In this document: in pieces, positions 24,271 through 33,240 of the stretch | Layout of the letters: the number at the start of each line of letters is the position of its first letter | Numbering within the stretch: position 1 is the first letter of the stretch | NCBI GenBank assembly: GCA_030824585.1 | Contig: JAVBXM010000042.1 | Coordinates: 1-35,128 of the forward strand | Direction: 5' to 3' | DNA length: 35,128 bases | Origin: Phaeospirillum sp. | GTDB taxonomy: Bacteria > Pseudomonadota > Alphaproteobacteria > Rhodospirillales > Magnetospirillaceae | Position numbers and translations under genes: made by a program | The notes under the pieces: generated by a model | The model's input: the letters and a program-made list of their open reading frames with translations, nothing else | Told to the model about the DNA's origin: nothing | Database searches by the model: none

Positions 24271-26433
24271 CTATGCCGGCTGCAGCGCGGCTCCCAGTGG
24301 CGCGGCCTCGGGGGATGACGGCACGGTCGCCGAGTGATGGGCGGCGGCCCGGGCCTGCGGGCCCAGGCGGGGTTCGTGGCGGCGGTCCACCTCAGGGGCG
24401 GCGGTGCGTACCACCCGGTTGAGGACTTGCCCCAATTCGCCCACCTGCGCTGCCATGTCGGCCAGGACCGAGGTGACCGAGGACGCCTCGGCGCCGCTGC
24501 GCCGCGCCTCGTCGGCCACCAGGATGATGCGCTCGGTGACCTCGCGCGCCGCGTCGGCCGACTGGGCGACGTTGCGGGCGATTTCCTTGGTGGCGGCGTC
24601 CTGTTCCTCCACGGCCGCCGCCACCGATCCGGCGATGGCCTCCACCTTGCGGATCACCGCCACCGTGGCGGCGATGGCCTCGCCCACATGGCCGGCCATG
24701 GTCTTCAGGTCCTCGATGCGGGTGGCGATCTCCTCGGTCTGGCCGCCGGTCTGGTCGGCGAGGCGCTTGACCTCGGAGGCCACCACGGCGAAGCCCTTGC
24801 CCGCCTCGCCGGCCCGGGCCGATTCAATGGTGGCGTTGAGCGCCAGCAGGCGGGTCTGGCCGGCGATGGCGGCGATCATGGACACCACGCTGTCGATGCG
24901 GGCGACGGCGTCCAGCAGGGTTCCCACGGTGTGGTTGGCATCGTCGGCGGCCACCACCGCCTCGGCCACCAGGGTCGAGGACGAAGCCACCTGGGACGAG
25001 ATCTCGCGGATGGACGAGGTCAGCTCCTCGGCGGCGCCGGCCACGGTCTGGGCATTGGCCAGGCTCTGCTCGGCGGCGGCGGCGACCCGCTGGGAATTGT
25101 CCTCGACCCGGATGGCCGAGGAGGCCATGTCCTCGGCGGCGGTCACCGCCCGGCGGCTGCCGTCCTCGACCTTGGCGACCACCTGTCCGGTTTCGCTCTC
25201 GATGGTCGAGGCCATGGCCAGCAGGGCGGCGCGGCGCTCGGTCTCGGCCTGCTCGCGGGTCCGTTCCTGCTCCGCCTCCATGCGGGCGACCGCGATGGCG
25301 TTGTCCTTGAACACGCTGACGGCGCGGGCCATGGCGCCGATCTCGTCGCGGCGGCCGCCGCCGTCGACCTCGACGGCCAGGTCGCGGTCGGCCAGGCGCA
25401 GCATGGAACCGGTCAGGTTCGCCACCGGCCGGGTGATGGAGCGGGTCAGGGTGACGACGATCATGGCGCCGGCCAGCAGGGCCAGGGCGAGAGCGGCGGT
25501 GATGGCGGTGGCGGAACGGGCGGCCTCGGCCCGGTTGGCCGCGATGCCGGCGCTCAGGTCGCCGGCCAGGGCGTCCTCGATGCTTTTCATCAGATCGATG
25601 CGCCGGGTGGCGGCGGAGAACCAGCGTTCGGCGGAGAGCTCGGCGGTATTGCCGTCCAGCACCTGCTTGCGGAAGGCGACGAACTCGGTGGAGGCGGCGG
25701 ATTCCAGCACTCCTTGCAGGGCGCGGCGCTGGGACGGGGTGGCGCGGACCGCATAGGCGCGCACATGGGTGTCCTGCACGGCGGCCAGGGCGGCGATGCG
25801 CTGGCGGGCGGCCTCGTCCATGCCCACCGACAGTCCGCTGGCCCCGGTGGCCCGCTCCATGCCGGCGTTCTCCTTGGCGCGCATCAGCTCCAGATAGGCG
25901 GCGATCAGGTTGCCGGTCTCCTGGTCGGTCTCGGTGGCGGTAAGCTTTTCCGCCACGCCCAGCAGGGATTCGATCAGCACGGAATAGCGGGCCACGGTCT
26001 GCGGGCCGGTGATCTCCAGGCGCTCCACCGCCGAGCGCAGGGTAGTCAGCCCGGCCAGTTCGCGGCCGGCCCGGTCGATGCTCCAGGCCAGTTCCTCGCC
26101 GATGCCGTCGCCCAGGCCCGACATGCTGTCGCCCAGGGTCTTGAGGCGCGGATTGGTGCCTTCCAACTGCCTGCTCCGTTCAGCCCCCATACGGGCGCCC
26201 CTGGAGGCGGCGAAGGCCGAGGACAGGCCGCGTTCCTTCTGAATCTCGTGGACCGTCCCGCTGATCTCGATGGCCAGCCCGGCCAGCCGGCCGGTCCGTT
26301 CGGCCTTTTCCATCTCGCGGAATTTGGCGAGATCGATGACGGCCGCGGAAATCACCGCCGCCAGGGCCGGCAGCAGAATGGCCAGCCACACGCGTTGGCC
26401 GATCTTCAGATTGGACATCATCGCCGCGATCAT
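24271..26433 (-). CDS. Methyl-accepting chemotaxis protein with nitrate/nitrite-sensing (NIT) domain
   Basis: This 720-residue chemoreceptor has a first membrane helix (about 16-36), a periplasmic NIT-type domain with [13 protein letters not shown] (62-74) and [15 protein letters not shown] (183-197), a second helix (309-330), HAMP (328-382) and a long MCP signalling coiled coil. The hairpin tip is [21 protein letters not shown]-like (523-543), with Arg528 where most receptors have Asn. No C-terminal CheR pentapeptide is seen. The ATG at 26433 has GGGGGAG upstream. NIT domains are known or predicted to bind nitrate or nitrite; the ligand here is inferred. Confidence 0.93.
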   Translation of the reverse strand: MIAAMMSNLKIGQRVWLAILLPALAAVISAAVIDLAKFREMEKAERTGRLAGLAIEISGTVHEIQKERGLSSAFAASRGARMGAERSRQLEGTNPRLKTLGDSMSGLGDGIGEELAWSIDRAGRELAGLTTLRSAVERLEITGPQTVARYSVLIESLLGVAEKLTATETDQETGNLIAAYLELMRAKENAGMERATGASGLSVGMDEAARQRIAALAAVQDTHVRAYAVRATPSQRRALQGVLESAASTEFVAFRKQVLDGNTAELSAERWFSAATRRIDLMKSIEDALAGDLSAGIAANRAEAARSATAITAALALALLAGAMIVVTLTRSITRPVANLTGSMLRLADRDLAVEVDGGGRRDEIGAMARAVSVFKDNAIAVARMEAEQERTREQAETERRAALLAMASTIESETGQVVAKVEDGSRRAVTAAEDMASSAIRVEDNSQRVAAAAEQSLANAQTVAGAAEELTSSIREISSQVASSSTLVAEAVVAADDANHTVGTLLDAVARIDSVVSMIAAIAGQTRLLALNATIESARAGEAGKGFAVVASEVKRLADQTGGQTEEIATRIEDLKTMAGHVGEAIAATVAVIRKVEAIAGSVAAAVEEQDAATKEIARNVAQSADAAREVTERIILVADEARRSGAEASSVTSVLADMAAQVGELGQVLNRVVRTAAPEVDRRHEPRLGPQARAAAHHSATVPSSPEAAPLGAALQPA

Positions 26434-26563
26434 TGCGTCTCCCCCGCTGAACCGAGCCTCCGGGCAAGCCTCCCCGCCGCCCGGCGGCTGTCGCACGATC
26501 CGTCTGCGCAACCCGCATTGGCTGTGATATCCAGCCGGTTCAGGATGCGCGGCGGAGAGTATC

Positions 26564-26578
26564 ACCCCCGATAGGGGT
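26564..26578. repeat. ACCCC-CGATA-GGGGT inverted repeat
   Basis: Perfect 5-base arms around a 5-base centre, about 130 bases before the chemoreceptor start. Position near a likely transcription start suggests an operator; the regulator is unknown. Confidence 0.4.
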
Positions 26579-26608
26579 ATGGAAATATCCACTTTGTTTA
26601 TGTGGTAC

Positions 26609-26622
26609 TTGATGTATCTCAA
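26609..26622. promoter_or_regulatory. FNR/CRP-type box
   Basis: TTGATGTATCTCAA matches the FNR consensus TTGAT-N4-ATCAA with one mismatch. It lies 176 bases before the chemoreceptor and 110 before fabD. Oxygen control of a nitrate-type chemoreceptor is plausible; this is a motif match only. Confidence 0.5.
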
Positions 26623-26667
26623 TTCGCCGTGGTGATCCGCTGGAAGCGGCCGTTTTCCACGGATCGC

Positions 26668-26696
26668 TTGACAGGCGGCGGCGTCTCGCCTTTCTT
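26668..26696 (+). promoter_or_regulatory. Candidate fabD promoter
   Basis: A perfect TTGACA (26668-26673), 17-base spacer and weak TTTCTT (26691-26696) precede the fabD ATG by about 35 bases. Confidence 0.4.
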
Positions 26697-26731
26697 CTCG
26701 CCCATCAATTTCGTCTCGAGGGAGTTTCTCC

Positions 26732-27685
26732 ATGACCCGCGCGTTCGTCTTTCCCGGCCAGGGTTCCCAGGCCGTCGGCATGGGCCGCGAACTGGCCGAG
26801 GCCTTTCCGGTGGCCCGCCAGCTGTTCCAGGAAGTGGACGACGCCCTGTCGCAGAAGCTGTCCGCCCTGATGTTCGAGGGGCCCGAGGACCAGTTGACCC
26901 TGACCGAGAACGCCCAGCCCGCCCTGATGGCCATGTCCATGGCGGTGGTCCGCGTGCTGGAATCCGAGGGCAAGCTCGACCTCGCCAAGGCCGCTTCCTT
27001 CGTGGCCGGCCATTCCCTGGGCGAGTATTCGGCCCTGGCCGCCGCCGGCACCTTCACCGTGGCCGACGCCGCGCGGCTGCTGAAAGTCCGCGGCCAGGCC
27101 ATGCAGAAGGCGGTGCCGGTGGGCATGGGCGCCATGGCCGCCCTGCTGGGCTCCGAGCTGGAACAGGCCCGCGAGATCGCCGCCCTGGCCGTGGCCGAAG
27201 GTCCCGGGGGCGAGGTCTGCGAGGCCGCCAACGACAACGGCGGCTCGCAGGTGGTGCTGTCCGGCCACAAGGGCGCCGTCGACCGCGCCATCAAGATCGC
27301 CGCCGAGAAGGGCATCAAGCGGGCCATTCCGCTGCCCGTGTCCGCCCCCTTCCACTGCGCCCTGATGCAGCCCGCCGCCGACGCCATGGAAGAAGCCCTG
27401 GCCAAGGTGGAGATGAAGGCGCCGCGCATTCCCCTGGTGGCCAACGTCACCGCCGCCCGCGTCACCGATCCCGCCGCCATCCGCGATCTGCTGGTCCGTC
27501 AGGTGACCGGCACCGTGCGTTGGCGCGAATGCGTGCTGTTCATGAAGGCCGAAGGCGTGACCTCGCTGGTCGAGCTGGGCGCCGGCAAGGTGCTGGGCGG
27601 TCTGGCCAAGCGCATCGACAAGGAGCTGTCGGGCTCCTCGGTGGGGACTCCCGCCGATATCGAAGCCTTCCTCAAGTCTCTTTAA
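26732..27685 (+). CDS. fabD: Malonyl-CoA:ACP transacylase FabD
   Basis: FabD loads malonyl groups from CoA onto ACP for fatty-acid elongation. The 317-residue protein has GQGSQ (9-13), nucleophile S95 in [11 protein letters not shown]120 for carboxylate binding and H208 in [14 protein letters not shown] precedes the ATG. It is followed 17 bases later by fabG, as in most fab clusters. Confidence 0.97.
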   Translation: MTRAFVFPGQGSQAVGMGRELAEAFPVARQLFQEVDDALSQKLSALMFEGPEDQLTLTENAQPALMAMSMAVVRVLESEGKLDLAKAASFVAGHSLGEYSALAAAGTFTVADAARLLKVRGQAMQKAVPVGMGAMAALLGSELEQAREIAALAVAEGPGGEVCEAANDNGGSQVVLSGHKGAVDRAIKIAAEKGIKRAIPLPVSAPFHCALMQPAADAMEEALAKVEMKAPRIPLVANVTAARVTDPAAIRDLLVRQVTGTVRWRECVLFMKAEGVTSLVELGAGKVLGGLAKRIDKELSGSSVGTPADIEAFLKSL

Positions 27686-27702
27686 GTTTAGGGGGAACCT
27701 CC

Positions 27703-28440
27703 ATGTTCGATCTTACCGGCAAGACCGCCCTGGTGACCGGCGCCTCCGGCGGCATCGGCGGCGCCATCGCCAAGGCCCTGCATGCCCGTGGCGCCACGAT
27801 CGGCCTGCACGGCACCCGGCGCGAGGCCCTCGACGCCCTGGCCGCCGAGCTGGGCGAGCGCGTCCATGTCCTGCCCGCCAATCTGTCGGACGGCGCGGCG
27901 GTGGAGCAACTGGCCAAGGACGCCGAGGCCGCCCTGGGCTCCATCGACATCCTGGTCAACAATGCCGGCCTGACCAAGGACGGCCTGGTGCTGCGCATGA
28001 AGGACGAGGACTGGCAGACGGTTCTCGACGTCAACCTGACCGCCGCCTTCCGCCTGTCGCGCGCCGCGGTCAAGGGGCAGATGAAGCGCCGCTGGGGCCG
28101 CATCATCAACATCACCTCCATCGTCGGCGTTACCGGCAATCCGGGGCAGGTCAACTACGCCGCCTCCAAGGCCGGCATGATCGGCATGAGCAAGGCCCTG
28201 GCCCAGGAAGTGGCCAGCCGCAACATCACGGTGAACTGCGTCGCGCCGGGCTTCATCGCCTCGGCCATGACCGACGTGCTGTCCGACGAGCAAAAGGCCA
28301 AGCTGAACGCCGGAATTCCCGCCGGACGCATGGGAACCTCCGAGGAGATCGCCGCCGCCGTGGTCTATCTCGCCAGCACCGAGGCCGCTTACGTGACCGG
28401 CCAGACCCTGCACGTCAATGGCGGGATGGCCATGATATAA
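27703..28440 (+). CDS. fabG: 3-oxoacyl-ACP reductase FabG
   Basis: FabG reduces 3-oxoacyl-ACP with NADPH. The 245-residue SDR has TGASGGIG (12-19), NNAG (86-89) and the full catalytic set N111, S139, Y152, K156. AGGGGG lies before the ATG at 27703. The reading frame is open far upstream but only in the shadow of fabD. Confidence 0.97.
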   Translation: MFDLTGKTALVTGASGGIGGAIAKALHARGATIGLHGTRREALDALAAELGERVHVLPANLSDGAAVEQLAKDAEAALGSIDILVNNAGLTKDGLVLRMKDEDWQTVLDVNLTAAFRLSRAAVKGQMKRRWGRIINITSIVGVTGNPGQVNYAASKAGMIGMSKALAQEVASRNITVNCVAPGFIASAMTDVLSDEQKAKLNAGIPAGRMGTSEEIAAAVVYLASTEAAYVTGQTLHVNGGMAMI

Positions 28441-28581
28441 AGGTGTCGAAAATAAGGCCTCCGATGCTGGCAATGCCCAAAAAAGTATGGTACAGACGGG
28501 CACTTTCCGCCTGTCGGGGCATGACGCCGACGGGTGCGTTAAACAGTTTTCCCATAGACGAGACTTTTCGAGGATTCGCAA

Positions 28582-28815
28582 ATGAGTGACGTGGCCGAAC
28601 GGGTTAAGAAGATCGTCGTCGAGCATCTGGGCGTTGAAGAGGCCAAGGTGACCGAGAACGCCTCCTTCATCGATGACCTGGGCGCCGACAGCCTCGACAC
28701 CGTCGAGCTGGTGATGGCCTTCGAAGAAGAATTCTCCGTCGAGATCCCCGATGACGCCGCCGAGAAGATTCTCACGGTGAAGGACGCCATCGACTTCATC
28801 ACGGCGAATTCCTAA
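28582..28815 (+). CDS. acpP: Acyl carrier protein
   Basis: ACP carries growing acyl chains on a phosphopantetheine arm. The 77-residue acidic protein has the DSLDTVEL site with S37 and the usual four-helix pattern. GAGGA lies seven bases before the ATG. It has 141 bases of upstream space after fabG, enough for its own promoter, though I see no strong one, and a hairpin downstream. Confidence 0.98.
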   Translation: MSDVAERVKKIVVEHLGVEEAKVTENASFIDDLGADSLDTVELVMAFEEEFSVEIPDDAAEKILTVKDAIDFITANS

Positions 28816-28826
28816 TCGGTTTTCCG

Positions 28827-28858
28827 GACGCCGGGCCGCCTAGGGTGAGCCCGGCGTC
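28827..28858 (+). terminator. Hairpin between acpP and fabF
   Basis: GACGCCGGGC (28827-28836) and GCCCGGCGTC (28849-28858) form a perfect 10-base-pair stem with a 12-base loop, followed by TCTTCATCTGT rather than a full T-run. It may be a partial terminator or 3' stabiliser that lets acpP mRNA exceed fabF mRNA. Confidence 0.6.
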
Positions 28859-28897
28859 TCTTCATCTGTCCCAGACACTTCCGAAAGCCAGGGTTCC

Positions 28898-30151
28898 ATG
28901 AGACGTGTCGTCGTCACCGGCCTCGGCCTGACCACTCCGCTCGGTAATGGTGTCAATATCAACTGGGAGCGTCTGATCGCCGCCCAGTCCGGTATTCGCC
29001 GTATCGAAGCCTTCGATGTTTCCGATCTCGCTGCCCAGGTTGCCGGCATGATCCCGCGCGGCACCAATCCGGGCGAGCTGGACCTTGATGCGGTCGCCCC
29101 CGCCAAGGATCGGCGCCGCATGGACGATTTCATCGTCTATGGTCTGGCCGCCGCCGCCGAAGCGGTGGAGGATTCCGGCTGGAAGCCGGAAGATTCCGAA
29201 TCGCAGGAACGTACCGGCGTGATGATCGGTTCGGGCATCGGCGGTCTGCCGAACATCGCCGATGGTGCCGTGACGCTGGAGAAATCCGGCCCGCGCCGCA
29301 TCAGCCCCTTCTTCATTCCCGCCGCCCTGATCAATCTGGTCTCGGGCCATGTCTCCATCCGCTACGGCTTCAAGGGTCCGAACCATGCGGTGGTGACGGC
29401 CTGCGCCACCGGCGCGCACGCCATCGGCGATGCCGCCCGCCTGATCATGTTCGACGACGCCGACGTGATGATCGCCGGCGGCACCGAGGCGGCCGTTCAT
29501 CGCCTGGGCATCGCCGGCTTCGCCGCCGCCAAGGCGCTTTGCACCAGCTATAACGACCGTCCGACCGAGGCGTCCCGTCCCTGGGACAAGGATCGCGACG
29601 GCTTCGTCATGGGTGAAGGCGCCGGCATCGTCGTCCTGGAGGAGCTTGAGCACGCCAAGAAGCGCGGCGCCAAGATCTATGGCGAAGTGATCGGCTACGG
29701 CATGTCGGGCGACGCCCATCACATCACCGCTCCGGCCGAGGACGGCAATGGCGCGGTGCGCGCCATGCGGGCCGCCATCAAGCGGGCCGGAATTTCGCTC
29801 GATGAGATCGACTACGTCAACGCCCACGGGACCGCCACCATGGGCGACACCATCGAACTGGGCGCCGTCAAGCAGGTGTTCGGCGACCACGCCTACAAGC
29901 TCTCCATGTCGTCCACCAAGTCGGCCATCGGCCACCTGTTGGGCGCGGCGGGCGCGGTGGAAGCCATCTACTCCCTGCTGGCCATCCGCGATCAGGTGGC
30001 GCCGCCGACCCTCAACCTGCACAATCCGGATGAGGGCTGCGACATCGACCTGGTGCCGCTGAAGGCCAAGGAGCGTAAGATCAAGGTGGCGCTGTCCAAC
30101 TCGTTTGGGTTCGGCGGCACCAACGCCTCGCTGGTGCTTCGCGGTTACTGA
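28898..30151 (+). CDS. fabF: 3-oxoacyl-ACP synthase II FabF
   Basis: FabF condenses malonyl-ACP with acyl-ACP. The 417-residue thiolase-fold protein has nucleophile C169 in VTACATGAHA, H310 in NAHGTAT, K341 and H346 in STKSAIGHLLGAAG, and the glycine-rich end NSFGFGGTNAS. It is full length and followed by a strong terminator. Confidence 0.97.
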   Translation: MRRVVVTGLGLTTPLGNGVNINWERLIAAQSGIRRIEAFDVSDLAAQVAGMIPRGTNPGELDLDAVAPAKDRRRMDDFIVYGLAAAAEAVEDSGWKPEDSESQERTGVMIGSGIGGLPNIADGAVTLEKSGPRRISPFFIPAALINLVSGHVSIRYGFKGPNHAVVTACATGAHAIGDAARLIMFDDADVMIAGGTEAAVHRLGIAGFAAAKALCTSYNDRPTEASRPWDKDRDGFVMGEGAGIVVLEELEHAKKRGAKIYGEVIGYGMSGDAHHITAPAEDGNGAVRAMRAAIKRAGISLDEIDYVNAHGTATMGDTIELGAVKQVFGDHAYKLSMSSTKSAIGHLLGAAGAVEAIYSLLAIRDQVAPPTLNLHNPDEGCDIDLVPLKAKERKIKVALSNSFGFGGTNASLVLRGY

Positions 30152-30175
30152 GCGGCTTGACCGTTGTTTCAGGCA

Positions 30176-30210
30176 AGGCCCCCGTTGATCCGGGGGCCTT
30201 TGTCTTGTCT
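30176..30210 (+). terminator. Rho-independent terminator after fabF
   Basis: AGGCCCCCG (30176-30184) and CGGGGGCCT (30191-30199) make a 9-base-pair stem with a 6-base loop followed by TTGTCTTGTCT. It lies just before the mltG ribosome-binding site, so mltG depends on readthrough or its own promoter. Confidence 0.8.
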
Positions 30211-30222
30211 GGAGGGTGAGGG

Positions 30223-31197
30223 ATGAAGCCCTTGATGAAGATCGCCGTCGTCGTCGTCGTGCTGGCCGGGCTGGTTGCCGGCGGGCTGGGGTGGGACGGG
30301 CACCGCCGCTTCACCGCGCCGGGACCCTTGTCCAAGCCGGTGACGGTGATCATTCCCAAGGGCTCGGGCACCGAACTGATCGCCCAGTCGCTGGAAGGCG
30401 CCGGGGTGATCCCGTCGCGTCTGGTCTTCGCCATCGGCGTCAAGCTGCGCCGCGCCACGCTGAAGGCCGGCGAATACGCCTTCCCCGCCCATGTCTCGCC
30501 GGAAGAGGCCATGCGCATCATCGCCGAGGGCAAGGTGGTGATCCACAAGCTGACGGTGGCCGAGGGGCTGACCGTGCGGCAGGTGCTGGACCTGGTGCGG
30601 GAGGCCGATTTCCTGTCCGGCCCGGTGACCCGCAAGGTGTCCGAGGGCCGTCTGCTGCCCGAGACCTGGCACATGGTCCGCGACGAGCCGCGCGACGAGG
30701 TGATCGCCCGCATGGAAAAGGCCATGGCCCAGACCCTGGACGTGCTGTGGGTGGCGCGTGCCCCCGGTTTGGCCGTCAAAAGCAAGGAGGAGGCGCTGAT
30801 CCTCGCCTCCATGGTCGAGCGCGAGACGGCGGTGGATGCCGAGCGCACCCGCGTGGCCGCCGTGTTCTACAACCGCCTGGCCCGGAACATGCGGTTGCAG
30901 TCGGACCCCACGGTGATCTACGGCGTGTCCGAGGGGCTGGGCGAACTGGATCATCCGCTGACCCGCGCCGAGTTGCAGACCAGCCACCCGTGGAACACCT
31001 ACACCATCGACGGCCTGCCCAAGACCCCCATCGCCAATCCGGGCCGCGCCTCGCTCGAGGCGGTGCTGCATCCGGCCAGGAGCGACGAGCTCTATTTCGT
31101 CGCCGACGGCACCGGCGGCCACGCCTTCGCCCGCACGCTGGACGAGCACAACGCCAACGTGGCCAAGTGGCGCAAGATCGAGAAGGCGGGGAAGTAG
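30223..31197 (+). CDS. mltG: Endolytic murein transglycosylase MltG
   Basis: MltG cuts nascent glycan strands in the periplasm and helps set their length. The 324-residue protein has an N-terminal membrane anchor (about residues 6-22), a LysM-like region (VIIPKGSGTELIAQSL), and the YceG core with catalytic E198 in ASMVERET and LQSDPTVIYG. GGAGGG precedes the ATG. The fab-mltG order is common in proteobacteria. Confidence 0.95.
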   Translation: MKPLMKIAVVVVVLAGLVAGGLGWDGHRRFTAPGPLSKPVTVIIPKGSGTELIAQSLEGAGVIPSRLVFAIGVKLRRATLKAGEYAFPAHVSPEEAMRIIAEGKVVIHKLTVAEGLTVRQVLDLVREADFLSGPVTRKVSEGRLLPETWHMVRDEPRDEVIARMEKAMAQTLDVLWVARAPGLAVKSKEEALILASMVERETAVDAERTRVAAVFYNRLARNMRLQSDPTVIYGVSEGLGELDHPLTRAELQTSHPWNTYTIDGLPKTPIANPGRASLEAVLHPARSDELYFVADGTGGHAFARTLDEHNANVAKWRKIEKAGK

Positions 31198-31210
31198 GGC
31201 GGACGAAAAG

Positions 31211-31753
31211 CTATAGTCCGGCCGGGAGCTTGGACCGCATCATCTCCTTTCTGTCCATCTTGCCGCCATCGACGATAAAGGTGCCGTCGCCGACGGCGTG
31301 GATCATTCTTTTCTCCTCTCGGGCGCTGTCGAAATATGCGGCAACGCCTTCGAGCACGACGATGCTGTGCCGATCGATGATGTCGACAACCCGGCATTCG
31401 ATATTCGCCAGGCATTCCTTGAGAAGCGGCGCCCGAACATGTCTGGCCTTGGCGCGGGTGAGACCGAACTTTTCAAATTTGTCCGTGTCTTTTCCGGAAC
31501 ACGTTCCCACGCCGACGGCTGTATCGATCAGGTCTACCGTCGGGATTGAGATCACACATTCCCGCGTTTCCCGAAGTGCGGCATAAGAATGGTTCCAGGG
31601 GCCGGTGGTGATCGCAAATCTGGCCGAGAACCCGAGAACCATGGTCCAGGTGATGGTCATCACGTTGTCTTTTTGACCATCATTGGTGGTGACCAGGACA
31701 ACGGGCCCCGGCTCTATCAGCGTGAATGCCCTGTCGAGCGGGAAAGTTTCCAT
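31211..31753 (-). CDS. Flavin reductase-like (FMN-binding split barrel) protein
   Basis: The 180-residue product fits the flavin reductase-like domain family: PGPVVLVTTNDG, NVMTITWTMVLG, ITTGPWNHSYAAL and a FKKFGLT-like segment (EKFGLTRAKA). Such proteins bind FMN and reduce flavin or unknown substrates. It starts at 31753, 26 bases after the glgC stop on the same strand. The gene is somewhat richer in A/T than its neighbours, hinting at later acquisition. Its stop lies 13 bases from the convergent mltG stop. Confidence 0.85.
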   Translation of the reverse strand: METFPLDRAFTLIEPGPVVLVTTNDGQKDNVMTITWTMVLGFSARFAITTGPWNHSYAALRETRECVISIPTVDLIDTAVGVGTCSGKDTDKFEKFGLTRAKARHVRAPLLKECLANIECRVVDIIDRHSIVVLEGVAAYFDSAREEKRMIHAVGDGTFIVDGGKMDRKEMMRSKLPAGL

Positions 31754-31779
31754 GCCATCCGCTTTTCTGCCGGCGTCTC

Positions 31780-33069
31780 CTACGCCCCCAACAACTTCAG
31801 CCGTTCCGCCGTCACCAGGGTGATGCCCTTTTCCGTGCGGTGGAAACGCTTGGCGTCCAGGGCGGCGTCCTCGCCCACCACCAGTCCCGGCGGCACCACG
31901 ACGCCCTGGTCGACGATGCAGCGCTTGAGGCGGGCATGGCGGCCAATGTCGCAATTGGGCAGGATCACCACGTCCTCCACCACGCAGAACGAGTTGACGC
32001 GCACGTTGGAGAACAGCATGGAGCGCCGGACCACGGCGCCCGAGACGATGCAGCCGCCGGCCACCAGGGAATCCACCGCCATGCCGCGCCGGTTGTCGGA
32101 ATCGAATACGAACTTGGCGGGCGGCGATTGCGGCTGGTCGGTCCAGATGGGCCAGCTCTCGTCATAGAGGTTGAGCGCCGGCGTCACCGTGGTGAGGTCC
32201 ATGTTGGCCTCCCAGTAGGCGTCGATGGTACCGACGTCGCGCCAGTAATGCTCGCGCGCGCCTTCGTGCATGACGCAGGAATCCTGGAAGTGGTGGGCGA
32301 TCACCCGGTGGGTCTTGACCAGGGCGGGGATCAGGTCCTTGCCGAAATCATGGGTGGTGCCGTCGGCGGTGGAATCCTTCTGCAGCAGGTCGAACAGCAA
32401 TTGGGCGTTGAAGATGTAGATGCCCATGCTGGCCATGGCCTTGTCCGGGTGTCCCGGCATGGGCTGGGGATGGGCCGGCTTCTCGTCGAAGCGGATGATG
32501 CGGTCGTCCTCGTCCACCGCCATGACGCCGAAGCCCCTGGCGGCCTCCAGCGGCACCTCGATGCAGGCCACGGTGACGTCGGCCCCGGCCGCCAGGTGGT
32601 GGGCCAGCATCTTGCCGTAATGCATCTTGTAGACGTGGTCGCCGGCCAGGACCAGCACGTGCTCGGGCCGGTGGGCGCGGACGATGTCCAGGTTCTGGAA
32701 CACCGCATCGGCGGTGCCTTTGTACCAGTTTTCGCCCTGGGTGCGCTGCTGGGCGGGCAGCAGTTCGACGAACTCGTTGAATTCGCCGCGCAAAAAGCCC
32801 CAGCCGCGCTGGATATGCTGCAGCAGGGAATGGGCCTTGTACTGGGTCAGCACCCCGATGCGGCGGATGCCGGAATTGATGCAGTTGGACAGGGTGAAGT
32901 CGATGATGCGGAACTTGCCGGCGAAGGGAATGGCCGGCTTGGCGTGCCAGTCGGTGAGATCCATCAGGCGCGAGCCGCGTCCGCCCGCCAGGATCAGCGC
33001 CAGGGTGCGGCGCAGGCGGTCGTTGACCTCGATATCGACGGCGGTGCCCCGGTCGGTGGGATCGTACAT
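31780..33069 (-). CDS. glgC: Glucose-1-phosphate adenylyltransferase GlgC
   Basis: GlgC makes ADP-glucose, the glycogen precursor, and is usually under allosteric control. The 429-residue protein has the nucleotide loop [15 protein letters not shown] (25-39), [15 protein letters not shown] (44-58), the Asp-bearing [17 protein letters not shown] in RFDEKPAHP and a C-terminal left-handed beta-helix ([20 protein letters not shown]). It is divergent from glgA. Confidence 0.96.
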   Translation of the reverse strand: MYDPTDRGTAVDIEVNDRLRRTLALILAGGRGSRLMDLTDWHAKPAIPFAGKFRIIDFTLSNCINSGIRRIGVLTQYKAHSLLQHIQRGWGFLRGEFNEFVELLPAQQRTQGENWYKGTADAVFQNLDIVRAHRPEHVLVLAGDHVYKMHYGKMLAHHLAAGADVTVACIEVPLEAARGFGVMAVDEDDRIIRFDEKPAHPQPMPGHPDKAMASMGIYIFNAQLLFDLLQKDSTADGTTHDFGKDLIPALVKTHRVIAHHFQDSCVMHEGAREHYWRDVGTIDAYWEANMDLTTVTPALNLYDESWPIWTDQPQSPPAKFVFDSDNRRGMAVDSLVAGGCIVSGAVVRRSMLFSNVRVNSFCVVEDVVILPNCDIGRHARLKRCIVDQGVVVPPGLVVGEDAALDAKRFHRTEKGITLVTAERLKLLGA

Positions 33070-33078
33070 TCATCACCC

Positions 33079-33102
33079 CTTGGACGTTCTTTGTTGTCCA
33101 AG
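33079..33102 (-). promoter_or_regulatory. Hairpin in the glgC leader
   Basis: CTTGGAC (33079-33085) and GTCCAAG (33096-33102) are perfect arms around a 10-base loop, ten bases before the glgC start; on the minus strand the arm runs into AAGGGG, the likely ribosome-binding site. It could modulate glgC translation or be a protein operator. Confidence 0.45.
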
Positions 33103-33240
33103 ACGGTGCCACATTCCCCCGGACGGTACAATCGCGGGGGGCGCGGCACCGCCATGTGGCGCCACGGCGTCTCTCGACGGCGGCGGTAATCCGGGATAGG
33201 CTGAAGGTAGGAGAGCTTCAACCTCCGAACGGGGTTCCAG

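Larger units (their letters stand above)
26434..26731. other. Divergent control region between the chemoreceptor and fabD
   Basis: This 298-base region contains an ACCCC-N5-GGGGT palindrome, an FNR-like box and a fabD promoter candidate, listed separately. Nothing in it looks like a gene. Confidence 0.6.

Noticed and set aside
24334-26574. 746-codon plus-strand frame opposite the chemoreceptor
   Set aside because: Shadow frame produced by high GC and biased third positions; no recognisable domains.
26434-27480. N-terminal extension of the chemoreceptor frame into fabD
   Set aside because: The extension runs antisense through fabD and its control region; the ATG at 26433 has a good ribosome-binding site and gives the normal membrane-anchored start.
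28441-28581. Sigma-54 promoter ahead of acpP (TGGCA element)
   Set aside because: The GG and GC dinucleotides are not at the required spacing, and acpP is normally sigma-70 driven.
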